NCBI GenBank assembly: GCA_030734395.1
Contig: JAUZTG010000015.1
Coordinates: 434,001-498,000, forward strand
Source of the DNA: Sarocladium kiliense
Taxonomy: Eukaryota > Ascomycota > Sordariomycetes > Hypocreales > Sarocladiaceae
DNA: 64,000 bases
Direction: 5' to 3'
The translations under genes were made by a program, and so were the position numbers. The notes below the pieces were generated by a model that was not told the origin of the DNA, ran no database searches, and saw only the letters and a program-made list of their open reading frames with translations. Shown here in pieces: positions 33,985-45,303 of the stretch (the stretch's first letter is position 1; each line of letters begins with the position of its first letter).

Positions 33985-34404
33985 CTACGGAATATGTGCC
34001 TCTGCCTGTAGCTCCAGGTGCATCCCGGGACTAACAAGCGCAGCCACGACAATGGAGGTTAAAGTCGGAGTAGCCAGAGGCCATCGCTCCCGAAACAGAC
34101 GCAGCAGAGTTCCTTCGTCCTCAGCCCGCGTGAAGTAGGCGACAAGTTTGTGTGCTTCGCCGAGTCCGCCCCCAACATTTGCATCACGCAGCGCAGCGTC
34201 CAGACAGTCGAGAACGGCACTGAATTCAGCCTCGATTGAGGATGTAACCATTGCGCCGGATTGGAGATCGACGCCGACGTGGCCGGTGGTCATGACTAGC
34301 TTCCCGGAGAGCGGCACTGTCGCGGTGGTGGCGAGCGACGAGGAGCGGAGCATCTCGCCAACAGGGCCGGGAAGCCACCTGTACTGGATATTGCTCTGGG
34401 CCAT
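33985..34404 (-). CDS. RidA/YjgF-type enamine/imine deaminase
   Basis: Single exon, 139 aa from the ATG at 34404 (MAQSNIQYRWLPGPVGEML). RidA-family proteins hydrolyse reactive enamine/imine intermediates from PLP enzymes and amino-acid oxidases to keto acids and ammonia. Visible family features: LVMTTGHVGVDLQSGAMVTS, SIEAEFSAVLDCLDAALRDA, and the C-terminal RERWPLATPTLTSIVV...LVSPGMHLELQAEAHI, corresponding to the trimer-forming chorismate-mutase-like fold. The catalytic Arg of canonical RidA, usually in an R...(S/T)T context, is not confidently placed, so it may belong to a divergent Rid subfamily. Co-location with two imine-producing oxidases and a transaminase supports an imine-clearing role. 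It is divergent from the beta-lactamase-like gene. Confidence 0.82.
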   Translation of the reverse strand: MAQSNIQYRWLPGPVGEMLRSSSLATTATVPLSGKLVMTTGHVGVDLQSGAMVTSSIEAEFSAVLDCLDAALRDANVGGGLGEAHKLVAYFTRAEDEGTLLRLFRERWPLATPTLTSIVVAALVSPGMHLELQAEAHIP

Positions 34405-34939
34405 GGTGGCTTGTGGTAACGGTGAGGGCAAGAGAGTCTTGATGGATAGAATCGAGGAGGCGGGCTTGTGTGATTGTGTGACGATGAAGGTGGACGTTTC
34501 GATCAATGAGCAAGGTCAAGCAGGTAAGGGAAGATATTGACGGCATTAGACTTTTGTCGTCGACTGCCAGCGACCTCCGTGATTGAATAGAGTTGAGGAT
34601 AAGGATAATACCCGATCAGGCAATTAGCTTCCCCCAGCTTCGTTCGTGTCATGCCCATCAACTAGAACTGGACTGACCTGGGCTGGGCTGGGCTGGCTCC
34701 ATGGGAGACCCTCTCTCCACCTGCTAACTGACGTCTGGGCGCTTGGAAACCTTTGTCGGCTGCGGCAGAAGACTGAGACTGGTGTCAAGTTAAATCCTTG
34801 CGTCAAGATCCAGAGATGAAGTTTGAAGGTTGGTGGCTACCTACGTCAGGTACTTGAAGTCCATAGTCTAGACCCTCGTTACGATCCTGTGTGCGCACCT
34901 CCCCTCGGCACCGTTTCACCCTCAAGTCTAAGTCGCGTC
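34405..34939. promoter_or_regulatory. Divergent promoter region: RidA-like / serine hydrolase
   Basis: A 535-nt bidirectional intergenic region between two genes of the catabolic run. Contains a triple GGCTG(GG) tandem near 34680-34697. No clear operator. Confidence 0.45.
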
Positions 34940-36410
34940 ATGTCCAGGATGTCCCGCCTTTCCGATACTACGCAAGCAGTCCTTCGGGGGGTCATTGATC
35001 AATATGTGGCTGGCGGGCAGGATCGTGAAATCCCCGGCGTCGCGTACGTTGCCTTCCGCCAGGATGGCGAGCCCATCTTCGAGCACTACGCAGGCAACCG
35101 CGGCATCTCTCCCGGGACGCCGCCTATGGACGCCCAGACCACGTTCTGGCTCGCCTCTTTCACCAAACTTGTCACCTCCGTGGTCTGCATGCAGCTCGTT
35201 GAGAATGGCGTCCTGAAGCTCGACAGCTCCGAGCAGATCGAGTCGCTGTGCCCAGAGCTGCGAGACGTCAAGGTCCTGACCCGGGCTGCGGACGGCAAGT
35301 TCTCGCTCGTCGAGAAGAAGACACAGATCACACTGCGGATGCTACTGAATCACACTGGTGAGCGCTAACAATCCGCGGGAAACCTCCCCATGATCATACG
35401 GGTCATCTAACAAATCCCGTTCCAAGCTGGCTTCGGCTACGCCTTTGAAGATGAGAAGCTCGCCCACTACGGACAGCCGGTCGGGTTTGATGACTTTTGC
35501 GGCGAGCTATCAGACCTCCTCCGGCGGCCACTTGTCAACCAGCCAGGGGTCAAGTTTCAGTACGGCACGTCCATGGACTGGGTTGGCATCCTGATTGAGC
35601 GGGTCAGCGGCGAGTCACTGGAAGACGTGTTCCAACGGTCCGTCCTTGGCCCGTTGGGCATGACAGGCGTGACGTTTCTGCCCACCGACGAAACGCGTGC
35701 AAATCTCGCGTACCTACACCGGCGCAAGCCTGGTGGAACGCTGGCCCAGCGAGATCACCTGTACGCGAAGCCTCTGCGTGCCGAGGCGGGCGGCTCGCGG
35801 AATGGCATCTTTTGCGCAGGAGGGCATGGATTGTTTGGACCACCTGTGCAGTTTCGGAAACTGATTGGAATGCTCCTGAATGACGGGGTGGACGCAGCAT
35901 CGGGCGCCCGGCTGCTCAAGAAGGAGACTGTAGACGGTGGGTTGGAAACACACACACACACACACATATGCACCTACATGCACACGCAGACGCATACTAC
36001 TCCCCAAGCTGACTCTCAAGAGAAAGAAGAATGAAGCTGACGACACATGTGCTGCAGAAATGTTCAAAGACCAAATTCCCAGCATGCCGCGGTACAGCAA
36101 CGAGACCGTGCCTGTAGCCAAACCACACCTCGCTAACCCGACGCCGCTCTTCCCCATGCCCGCAAACCACACCGAGGGCTGGGGTCTCGGGTTTTCCATC
36201 AGTCACTTCCCTACAGCTACGGGAAGGCCGGCGGGTGTCGGATCATGGGAGGGTCTGGCGAACTTGTTCTGGTTTGCGGACCGGGAGAACAAGGTCGGGT
36301 GCATCATGGCTTCACAGATCATGCCATACGGAGGCGCGTTGTTTCTACTCAGCATGATAGAGCGGGCAGGTTCTACTTGTGGACGGGAATGCCGACTGGG
36401 GCTGAGCTAA
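34940..36410 (+). CDS. Beta-lactamase-fold serine hydrolase (EstB/LovD type)
   Basis: Three exons, 34940-35357, 35427-35936, 36058-36410; 426 aa, in frame. Proteins of this class-C beta-lactamase-like family are esterases, transesterases (LovD) or amidases. The nucleophile motif S-x-x-K is SFTK (Ser73/Lys76). The second-motif Tyr is in FQYGTSMDW (about Tyr185). Both are positioned as in LovD (Ser76/Lys79/Tyr188). A C-terminal GWGLGFSI...GVGSWEGLANLFWF block carries the third-motif region. Intron 2 contains a (CA) microsatellite (35949-35967). A TTG upstream at 34823 is rejected in favour of the ATG at 34940; the ATG at 34949 is also possible. Role in the cluster is unknown; amide or ester hydrolysis of an amine conjugate would fit. 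Confidence 0.82.
35949..35967 (+). repeat. (CA)n microsatellite inside an intron
   Basis: About nine CA units lying in intron 2 of the beta-lactamase-fold hydrolase gene, next to the GTGGGT donor. Confidence 0.75.
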
Positions 36411-37096
36411 GCTAACGAAAATTTTCTCGATAGATCTTCATGTTGTCGGATGCTTGGATAAGGTGGAAAGTGTGATATACAAGGCGATTAAGAATGAGTG
36501 AGGAGAGGCACCAGCACCAGGTTAGGTTGTAAAGCCGTAGACTGCCCGAGTTCCGGCAAAAGGAGAAGAACCATTCGATCCTACACTTGACCACAGATTA
36601 GGATAGGACGGATGATGGCCTGGTTGGCATCAAAGACTTGGGAATCCATAGTGCAGCTGTTTTGCTGCTCCAACTCCTCATGGCCTCGATTTGGGGCCCT
36701 TCCATCCGTCGATGATATCAGTCACGCCAGGAATAGCAGCCTCTCATAGATCAATCGACGCGCTGAGACTTCCGTTCTCTACGTTAATACCTCTAATGCC
36801 TCTAGGCTAGGGGCCGAGCCTCTTCTATTTCTTCTTTAGGTGTTAATGGGTGGTGTGGAACAAACCAGCGGCCCCGCACACCAGCCAGACCAGCACTATC
36901 TACAGTGGCTATCGGGGGTTGGTTGTTTAGCATCTGCTGTGGCTTCGGATCCTCCCTCATATTATATGGAATGGGGCTGCGATGGACCTTAGGATGTGAT
37001 CTTTGCCCCATGCCGCGCTTTGCAATGCTGTGCTGTATTGCCTCAGCAGTCAATCATTCATCACCCCAATAGAGAGAGAGAAGCAATCCATCCAAC
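36411..37096. other. Intergenic region, no gene seen
   Basis: About 0.7 kb; contains the 3' UTR of the serine hydrolase and the promoter of the alpha/beta hydrolase, including a GAGAGAGAGAAG tract (37071-37082) just before the ATG. No other feature. Confidence 0.5.
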
Positions 37097-38329
37097 ATGG
37101 CCGATGCAGCCACAGAAGAGCGAGCAGCCCGCTTCCAAGACCTCGTCAATCTGCTCCTGAGCGTGCCGCGGTCCAACTTTGACGGCTTCCACATCCACAG
37201 GACCTCGTATCGCTCGGCTGGACTGGACATTGGCACGGATATCCTCGTCCCCAGGACCCAAGCGGCCATCGGTGCAACGCGCCCAATTCTTGTGAGAATC
37301 CATGGCGGTTTCTTGGTGAGTTCACCTTTGTTTCTCTTTTTCTTCTAATTTCCATCGCCTCTGCGTTCCAACACACAGCAGACAGAACAGACACATAGAT
37401 GCTGACACAGGATCTTGACTTCAGGTGACGGGCTCAAGCTGTACGTACAGGTAAACACTCACTCCTCTAAATATACAAATTGCTCACCGCTGCTGCTGCT
37501 GCAAGTATTCCCCGCCTGGTTCTCCAAATGGATCCTGGACTATGCCGAGCTTCATTCCGCCATCATTGTCAGTCCTGACTACCGGCTGCTGCCCGAGGCC
37601 ACTGGAGCCGACATCCTGGACGATATGAAGGCTTTCTGGTCTTGGTTTCACGACGGCGGACCTGCGCAAACATTGTCACGGCTCGGCTACTCCGTGCCGC
37701 TCGATACCTCCAAGGTGCTGCTTCTGGGCGAGAGTGCAGGCGGCTACCTGGCTGTGCAGTCCGTCCTGTCAGGCTTTGTCCGCCCAAAGGCCATGCTCCT
37801 CCTCTATCCCATGCTGGACATGAAGGCCGACCACTATACCAGGGAGTACGCCAAGCCCATTGTCAACGTGCCCAACTTTCCGAGCAGTCTCGTGGATGAG
37901 TTCCTCGCAAAGCTGCCTCCAGTAACCAGCAGACGAGCCATCACCGAGGCCGACCCGCCTTCGAGGCTGGACCTTGCCCTCGCATCTGTGCAGACGGGCC
38001 GGTTCCTGGATTTCCTCAGTACAGAGCCTAGGCTCTTCGTTTTGGATCGAATCGCGAGTGGTGATTACGCAAAAACTGGACCGGGCGAGGCGGCAGTGCT
38101 GCCACCGTTTCTCCTGTTGCATGGGGAGGATGACTCGGCTGTGCCGGTGTCAGGAACGCGTCGCTTTTTAGAGACGCTGGAAAAGGCGGATGCCAAGATT
38201 CAATTCCGCTGTATCATTAGACCGGGAGACCATGGCTTCGAGTACCAGGCGACCATACAGGATGACTGGCTGCGGGATGGCCTTGACTGGGTGAGCAGCG
38301 AGTGGCTAGCTAACAAGAGCCGTATCTAG
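37097..38329 (+). CDS. Alpha/beta hydrolase (HSL-like), with a 16-nt micro-exon
   Basis: Three exons: 37097-37315, 37425-37440, 37506-38329; 352 aa, in frame. An alpha/beta hydrolase of the hormone-sensitive-lipase type, acting on esters or amides. The oxyanion motif HGGFL ends exon 1. The 16-nt exon adds VTGSS, and exon 3 continues as LFPAWFSKW, giving a continuous family-like sequence. The nucleophile elbow is LLLGESAGGYL, followed by MLLLYPMLDMK, the catalytic Asp region LLLHGEDDSAVP and the catalytic His in RPGDHGFEY. No signal peptide, so likely cytosolic. The C-terminus KSRI is not a standard PTS1. The micro-exon could be misjudged: a 5'ss 10 nt downstream also exists but breaks the frame. 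Confidence 0.85.
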
Positions 38330-38491
38330 CAGAATAGGATAATGGAGATGAGTTTCAATTCACGAATTGCCTGCCAAAGTCTGACGGCATGTCATCGCAT
38401 CGAATGCAAGTAAAGCGCATTCCAAAGAACACCGTGGCAAGTCATGCATACATCATTCAGAACCTGGGGGAAGCCCGTGTAAATTTTCATG
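38330..38491. other. Convergent 3' intergenic region
   Basis: A 162-nt gap between the convergent hydrolase and acetyl-CoA synthetase genes; nothing recognised. Confidence 0.5.
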
Positions 38492-40565
38492 CTACCTCTC
38501 TTGTACAATCTTAATGATCTGGCTCACGACTGATGGATCGGCCAGCGTCGTGATATCCCCCAGCTGGTCCTCCTCGCCCGCCACTATCTTGCGTAGAATC
38601 CGGCGCATGATCTTCCCTGACCTCGTCTTAGGCAGGTCATCCACGACGACAATGCGCTTCGGCGCCGCGAACGGCCCGATGCTATCACGAACCTGCTGCC
38701 TGAGCTCCTTGATCAGGGCCTCGTTGCTCAATCTTTCGTGATCTGCAGCGGTGCTGACAAAAGCTACCACCGCTTGACCCGTCAACTCGTCCTCGACGCC
38801 GACAATAGCTACTTCGGCGACGGCTCCATGGGCGACTAGTGCTGCCTCCATCTCTGCGGTCGAGAGCCGATGACCGCTGACGTTGATTACGTCGTCGACA
38901 CGGCCACGGATCCAGTAGAGGCCGTCGGCATCGCGGTACGCCCCATCGCCAGTGAACTTGTAGCTGTTAGTCTCTCTGAGAAGAATGCTGAATATATACT
39001 CAATGGTGGCACCGGGACATTCGACTTACATAGTACCCTCTGTATACGTGTAGGTAGGTGTCCATGAACCTCTTGTGATCGCCCAGCACGGTACGTGCCA
39101 TACTGGGCCACGGCTGTTTGAAGGCTAGAACACCCTCGACATCGTTGCCCTCGATGGGTGTTCCGGTCGCGGCCTCTAGTAGCACAGGCTCGATGCCGAA
39201 GAAGGGAAGGGTTGCGGCGCCGGGCTTCGTCGGGGTGATGCCCGCAAGAGGTGCGATGACATGGGATCCGGTCTCGGTTTGCCAGTACGTCTAGGAATTT
39301 GATGTTGATTAGCAAAGAGGACATTCCACCATCTGCTTCAAGGAGAATCAACCAGAAAGGGGGCCGGCTGGGCTTACATCGACAACGCTGCACTTTCCCC
39401 TGCCCACCGAATCATGATACCATTTCCATATCTCGGGAGCGATGGGCTCTCCAACGGAGGCGAGGACGCGGAGGGATTGCATTGGGAATCGGGCAATGTG
39501 CTCATCACCTTCGCGCTTCAGCAGTCGGAGCGCCGTTGGAGCCGCATAGAAGTGCGTCACATGGTGTCTGTTCACAATGTCCCAGTACCGGGACGCGTCC
39601 GGGAACACAGGCGTACCCTCGAAGACCACAGTCGTAACGCCTAGGACCAGCGGGCTGTAGACAACGTATGTGTGGCCTGTGATCCAGCCGACATCCCCGG
39701 CGCAGAACAGGCGGTCCTCGGGTCGCAGGCCGAAGACGTACTTCCCTGTGGCTGCGGCGCCCAGGAGGTATCCGCCCGTCGCATGCTGAATTCCCTTTGG
39801 CTTTCCGGTCGATCCCGACGTGTACAGCAGGAACAAGGGATCCTCGGCGGCCATGCGCTCAGGAGCCATGTAATCCGGGTGTCGGTTGACTTCCTCGTGC
39901 CACCAGCGATCGCGGCCGTCGACCCAGGGGACGCCCTCTGCGCCAGGATAGTGATGAACGAGCACAGAGGTGACAATACTAGCGCAGCAAGGCTTGGCCA
40001 GGGCCTCGTCTGCGATGCTCTTTAGGCGGATGGTCTTGCCTCCACGGCAGCCCTGGTCACCAGTGATCAAGACGCGGCTTTGCGCATCAGCGATGCGGTC
40101 GGCGAGGGCGTCCGCGGAGAATCCTGCAAAGACGACGGAGTGGACGGCTCCGATGCGGGCGCAGGCGAGAAGGGCAATGGCTGCTTCCGGGACCATGGGA
40201 AGGTAGATGGTGACTACGTCTCCCTTGCGCACGCCGAGAGCACGCAGGGCGCCGGCGAGGCGACATACCTCTCGAAGAAGCTCTGCAAAGGTCAAGGAAC
40301 GGTCCTTTGTTCCGTCGTCGGAGATGTGTATTAGGGCTGTCTTGTTCGGGGTGCGCAGGGCGTGGCGGTCGACGCAGTTGAAGGAGGCGTTGAGCTCGCC
40401 GCCAAGGAACCAGGCCACGTCGCCATCAGCGAGGGAGCCGCGGAGGGTGGTGTGAAAGTCGCGATCCCAGGAGAGCAGGTTACGGGAGAGAGTGCCCCAG
40501 AAGCGGTGAGGGTCGCGGATGGATTGACCGTGGAGTCTGTTGTATTCATCCATGCCTGTTATCAT
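38492..40565 (-). CDS. Acetyl-CoA synthetase (AMP-forming)
   Basis: Three exons, 40565-39378, 39290-39030, 38956-38492; 637 aa, slightly shorter at the N-terminus than housekeeping fungal FacA. It activates acetate (or another short acid) to the CoA thioester. Motifs: MDEYNRLHGQSIRDPHRFWG start, YTSGSTGKPKGIQH (P-loop), GDVGWITGHTYVVYSPL, VVD/TYWQTETG across intron 1, GYY/FTGDGAYRD across intron 2, WIRGRVDDVINVSGHRLST, and the catalytic Lys in LPKTRSGKIMRRILRK. The missing leader suggests a paralogue serving this pathway in place of the essential copy; that is inference. Start is the ATG at 40565 or 40553; an unseen 5' exon is possible. Confidence 0.92.
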
Positions 40566-41844
40566 CGTCAGCACCAGGCTGTTGCTCTCATTCGGCGTAC
40601 ATGGGGAGACATGTTGCACATACTCGCGATATAGTGCTGGGGACCACAGTTTGAGCCATTTGGCTGCCCCCTATGGGTGCCGTTGAGGACTTTGTCTAAG
40701 CTCATCATGTATTTGGATGTCCGGGAAGGCACTTTGTCTGGTCGTGGGCCTCTCTCAGTCTCTCTCTCTGGGGAAAATAGGATGCTCTTGGACCTAATGC
40801 ACATTACAGACGTCATCTTATGCTTTGTCGCAGTACCTGGCGCATGTCATCCATCGTGACCTGACCTAAATCCCTCCTGTGGCATTGCATGTGCCGTCAC
40901 CTTCACTCGCTCAACCGTGGTGGCGGAGTGTGTCTTCACCCTAGGCCCGCCGCAATGAACGGATGCGATCCATACCATAGCTAAGACTACATAGGTCCAA
41001 GCAGCGCTAAGCGTAATGCCCGAACAGGAAAATAGCAAGTTCGTCAACCGGTGCAACCAAAGAGGGTCAAGGCTAGAGGAGCCACGTTAAGTCCCAATAG
41101 GGCAATTTCCATCCCCTCGTCAACAAGCATAACTCATCGTTTGGGCAGGGATTGATGAGTTTGGTAGCCGAATTAACCAGTGAGTAAGAGGAGAGGATAC
41201 ATCGTTGGTCTTCCATCTGTGGTGTCGATTTGTGGATACGTTCTCAAGGACCTCGCGAGGATCCCTCATCCTTGGCAATCTCTCAGCTTAGGTAGTCTTC
41301 ATACCTTGGATGGTTCCGGATGGTTTCGCTGTTGTACTTCTCGGGTCCTATTAATTACCTCTTCGTGAATGGTGTGGAGTACCGAGGCTTACAAGTGTCG
41401 GAGGGGGTCTATACTATTGACTGTAACTGGCTCGGGATCGTAGCGCCTTGCTAAGCTTCAAGACGCGGATAAATTATAAGGATATACATTGATCTCCTTC
41501 GGGTCTGCCTTCACGCAATGTTCTATAAGTGAGTTTGTGGGCGCAGAAGTCCTGGCCTGGCCTGCTCCAATCCCTTCCTGACGGCTCATATTTACTGGTA
41601 TCGTATCTAAGCCGTTGTGACTTGAGGCACTGGATTGCTCTATATCTGAATCGTACTTGCCCGATTCCTTGTGCCTTCAGCCCTCTCTTATACACTATCA
41701 ACCGCCAAATCCTAAGCCCCTTTCCTTTGCCCTGTAAGCGATCCTTCCACCATCGACACTCTCCAAAACCCAACCCTCTAGTTGTAGATCCTTAAGACAA
41801 TCTCTCGTCAAAGCAAAGATACCATAAGATGGCGAAAATGGAGA
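40566..41844. other. Intergenic region, no gene seen
   Basis: About 1.3 kb between acetyl-CoA synthetase and the MFS gene, both on the minus strand. Open frames are short and featureless. Confidence 0.5.
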
Positions 41845-44114
41845 TCAATGCGCAATACCTAGGTCAGCACCTGCCTTCACAGTCTTCCAGTAGGTCTCAG
41901 CGCTTCTCTGCCGGAGGCGAGCTCCCCATTTGATAATAGGGAAGATGGTCAAATTATGTGCCAGCCCGGCACAAGCGCCGAGGATGAAAGCATTCTGGTA
42001 GCCGAGGTTTGTAACCCAAGGTGTGACGCTGCGGCAATCCACACCAGTCAGCAAACGTTTCTTTCGCTAGTTGATCCGATCCATGCAAAGAAAGTCTGGA
42101 CTCACCCATAACCAATGGCAAACGCCATTGTATTGCGTATAATCATGACAGCCGCTAGGGCCTCGCCTCCTAGGTCTCGGTAGCAATCTACCGTGTAGGC
42201 GACGCAGATTTGCGAACCAGCAGTCGTCGTGAAGGAGATTGTGCCCATAGCAAAAACGATGCCGAACCAGTGGACACCATGGTACGCTCCGACCCCGAAG
42301 ACCAGGCACCCCATGGGGATCAGCAATAGCGAGGGCACTAGCAGCCAAAGGCGATGTTCGGCCTCCATGTAGCCACCGTTGCGCCTGGCCATCTTCACAA
42401 TGAAGCGATCGCCAAAGATGCCACTGTAGATGCAGCTGTGCGTCATGTCAATCCTTGTCAGCCCCAATACATTCTTGGTCATGATTGTATAGGTGGGTAC
42501 TCACGCGAGTGTGGTTCCGACGAGTGGCGCCAGGAAGGTCAAGCCAACTGCAGATGTTGACAAGTTGTACGGCGCGTTAGCGAGGACCATGGACTGCGTG
42601 GCGTTGAGCACAGACAGCCAAGTGATGTTGCTGCCATATAAAAAGCCTGCATACACGATGATAGGAAAGCTCAGGAGAAACATGGGCCGACCCATGAGGC
42701 GGAGCATGATGTTCTTGCTACGCAAGGTCTCGCCCTCGATGGGCTTGAGACGGGAGGCGTACGACTTCTTGGAGTAGACACTTCCGGCGACCCGGCTCGT
42801 TTGTGTGACGGACGGGTCGATGCCTTGGATAGCATTGTTGAGGCTCTCCTTGTCGATATTATCACCGTGCCCGCCTTCAGAAGGAAACTTGTCGTCGCTA
42901 CCGTCTTTCGCCTCGGAATGAAGACAAGGCAGTACGGGTTGGAGCTGCTGCTCGGGGGCCATGTACTGGGAGCGATCGAAGCGGCTCTCCTCCATGAAGA
43001 AAAAGTGAACGATGAAGAGGATGCCGCAGAAGATGCCGCACCAGTACTGGTACACAGAGTTAATCAGTCACCGGCGGTCCTTGCACGTATTGGACCAGGC
43101 GGAACCAGACATCCAGTGGAGGGGAGGGTAGTGCTCACAAATACCCACTGGTAACCCATTCCGTCGTTGATGAAGCCCATGATGAGCGGCGCGATACCAT
43201 TACTATATCCGAGAGCAAGCGCGTACAAAGCCATGAATTTTCCACGCTCGTGGGTGAAGAACTATACCAGGTGATCTTTAGAGCCGCTTCAACTAAAGAC
43301 ACGGTATGCCATGAAATAACATGACATGACATGGCGTGAAGAGGAAACACTTACAACGTCAGCAATAGTCACTTCGGCTATAGACTCAATTGGGGCACCG
43401 AAGATGCCTTGCAGGATCTTGGCAGCAATCCACTCGCCTTTCGAGTTGATATGTGCCTGCCAGATCATGACGCCCTAGACTTTGGTGTCAGCTGAGAGCC
43501 CGGTGAGGGCTCTGATGTTTGCTCTCTGTGAGTCGTCGTAGAGGTCTTACCATGGTACCGGCCGCTGAAATCAGATAGACCGGACGCTTGCCGTACTGCA
43601 CAGCGACAGCCTGCCAAAACACACAGCCCCAACCGAAGAGAAGGAACTTTGAGAAACGTAAAGTCAGCAAACTCTCTTTCAAAGTATCAAAAAAAGTCTA
43701 AGGGACCGCTACTTACCATGTAGCCCGTGCCGCTGTTTAGATCGAGATATGTCAGGCCTGTGGCTTTTGACAGCGGATCGAGGGTCGAGTAAAGCGCGGA
43801 AGAGCAGATCCCAATGACCAAAACATAGCTGAGAGTGACAATAGGGCCTGGTTAGTGGAATTCTTCAAAATATCTTCACACGAAGCCGTCAAGACATACA
43901 AGGCCATGCACATGGCGCAGAGCAACTTTCTGCGCCGGGACCAGTTCAGAGGGTCATCTGGGTGAGTCGAGGGCGTAGGAACCAGTACAATGTCTTGGTC
44001 AGCGCCGGAGGCATGTTTCGAATGCAAGGTGCCTTCGGCGTCGATGAGATGAATTGTGCCGGGAGTGATCTCGACATTGTCAGTGGCCACGTCGATTGCG
44101 TGTGGAGTTGCCAT
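41845..44114 (-). CDS. Major facilitator superfamily transporter (DHA1-like)
   Basis: Eight exons: 44114-43900, 43828-43717, 43646-43551, 43474-43355, 43261-43139, 43046-42505, 42423-42106, 42028-41845; 569 aa, in frame. A plasma-membrane MFS carrier with about 12 helices. The signature HPDDPLNWSRRRKLL before helix 1 marks the fungal DHA1/HOL1-like group. YGKRPVYLISAAGTM in the loop between helices 2 and 3 and ESIAEVTIADVFFTHERGKFM further on are typical. A large acidic cytosolic loop (LHSEAKDGSDDKFPSEGG) splits the two halves. Six of seven introns fall in the first half. It diverges from the dimethylformamidase-like gene, so may import the amide or amine substrate, or export a product. Confidence 0.88.
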
Positions 44115-45303
44115 TGTGAGCTGAGATTCAGAAATAGTGGTGATGGGCTGTTGCTGCAACAAGTGACTTAGACTTCTTCGCTAGAGTATGTTTTACCCCA
44201 GGTTTTGGATGTGGCCCCAGGTTTTATAGTCGGGCCAGGACGCTATCGAGGATATCAACACCCAGGACATCGGAAGTAGACGGCGGAGTTGAGTCTCAAC
44301 TCGTATCAGCAGCAACGCCTCCAATCCTCAACCAGCCAAGGCCTGTGTCTCTCTGTTTGATTTGATTGCGTGCAATGGCTTGTCCAGGACTTCCCTTGGT
44401 CCGGGTCTACGACACCATGTCCTGAGATAAGGAGGCGAGCCCCAGGAATCTGGATTAGTCCGGCGTGTGGAGAGGGCTGTCTTGTTCGGATGACGCCGAT
44501 CACACAGCCTAATGCCCCGGCGCCTTATCGCCAACTAGCACAGAAGAGGAAGTAAGAGAGAGCCCCCTGTTAGTGCCAGAAGGCTAGTAATCCCTGCCAA
44601 GGTCACCTCCTCAAGCATTGACATGTGTGCATGTACGGAGTGCTATGCGGAGATCGCACTCTCATGTACGCTATTGTTGATCCTTCTCTGCATGGATCGA
44701 AGGCGAATGTCTCATCCGCCAAGGCGCCGCCTTATCTCAGCCAGGGGAAAGCCAGACCACGCGTAAAACTCTGCTGGCGTAATTCCTATTCCGGAACGAC
44801 CAGCTAGTTGGTTGATGTCTTGGCCCATGATATGTCCGATTCCGGTCAAGTCTTTGGGGCTTGACTCCAACATCCACGCGACTTGATGCCTGTGACTGAG
44901 TGACCTCCACAACTTTCCTAGCAGCAACAACCACAAGACCAACACCAACATCAGCAGCCTCCAGCAATAGCATGCCGTCAATTGGTCTTTACCAAATTTG
45001 TCATAAGCGGGCATTATCCACGGTGGAGAGAGCGGAGGATGTTCTCCGCGTATGACCAGCTGGGGACAAAGCCGGGCCAAGTAAACTACGGTGCGGAGAG
45101 CTTCCCACACAAGATGGTGCCATGGGGCTGGAGAGCGGTATAAGGAGGGCAATGAGCAGGAGGAAGAGGGAGATTGACTGAGTTGAAGCATAGAGCAGTT
45201 GGCCCAAAGATCAACATCTTATCCTCTACAAATTCCAAGGCAAAAGAACCAAGGACTATCGCTCTTCCAAAAGATTCCCACACTTGGACATACGCAACCG
45301 ACC
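44115..45303. promoter_or_regulatory. Divergent promoter region: MFS / dimethylformamidase-like
   Basis: A 1.19-kb bidirectional region. Three HGATAR-type sites (AGATAA at 44425-44430; TTATCG at 44525-44530; TTATCT at 44732-44737) could bind a nitrogen GATA factor, but that count is near chance for this length. No gene inside. Confidence 0.4.

Noticed and set aside
44115..45303. Cluster of nitrogen GATA-factor sites (HGATAR) in the divergent MFS/formamidase promoter
   Set aside because: Three sites in about 1.2 kb on two strands is close to the chance expectation, so they are noted but not claimed as regulatory.
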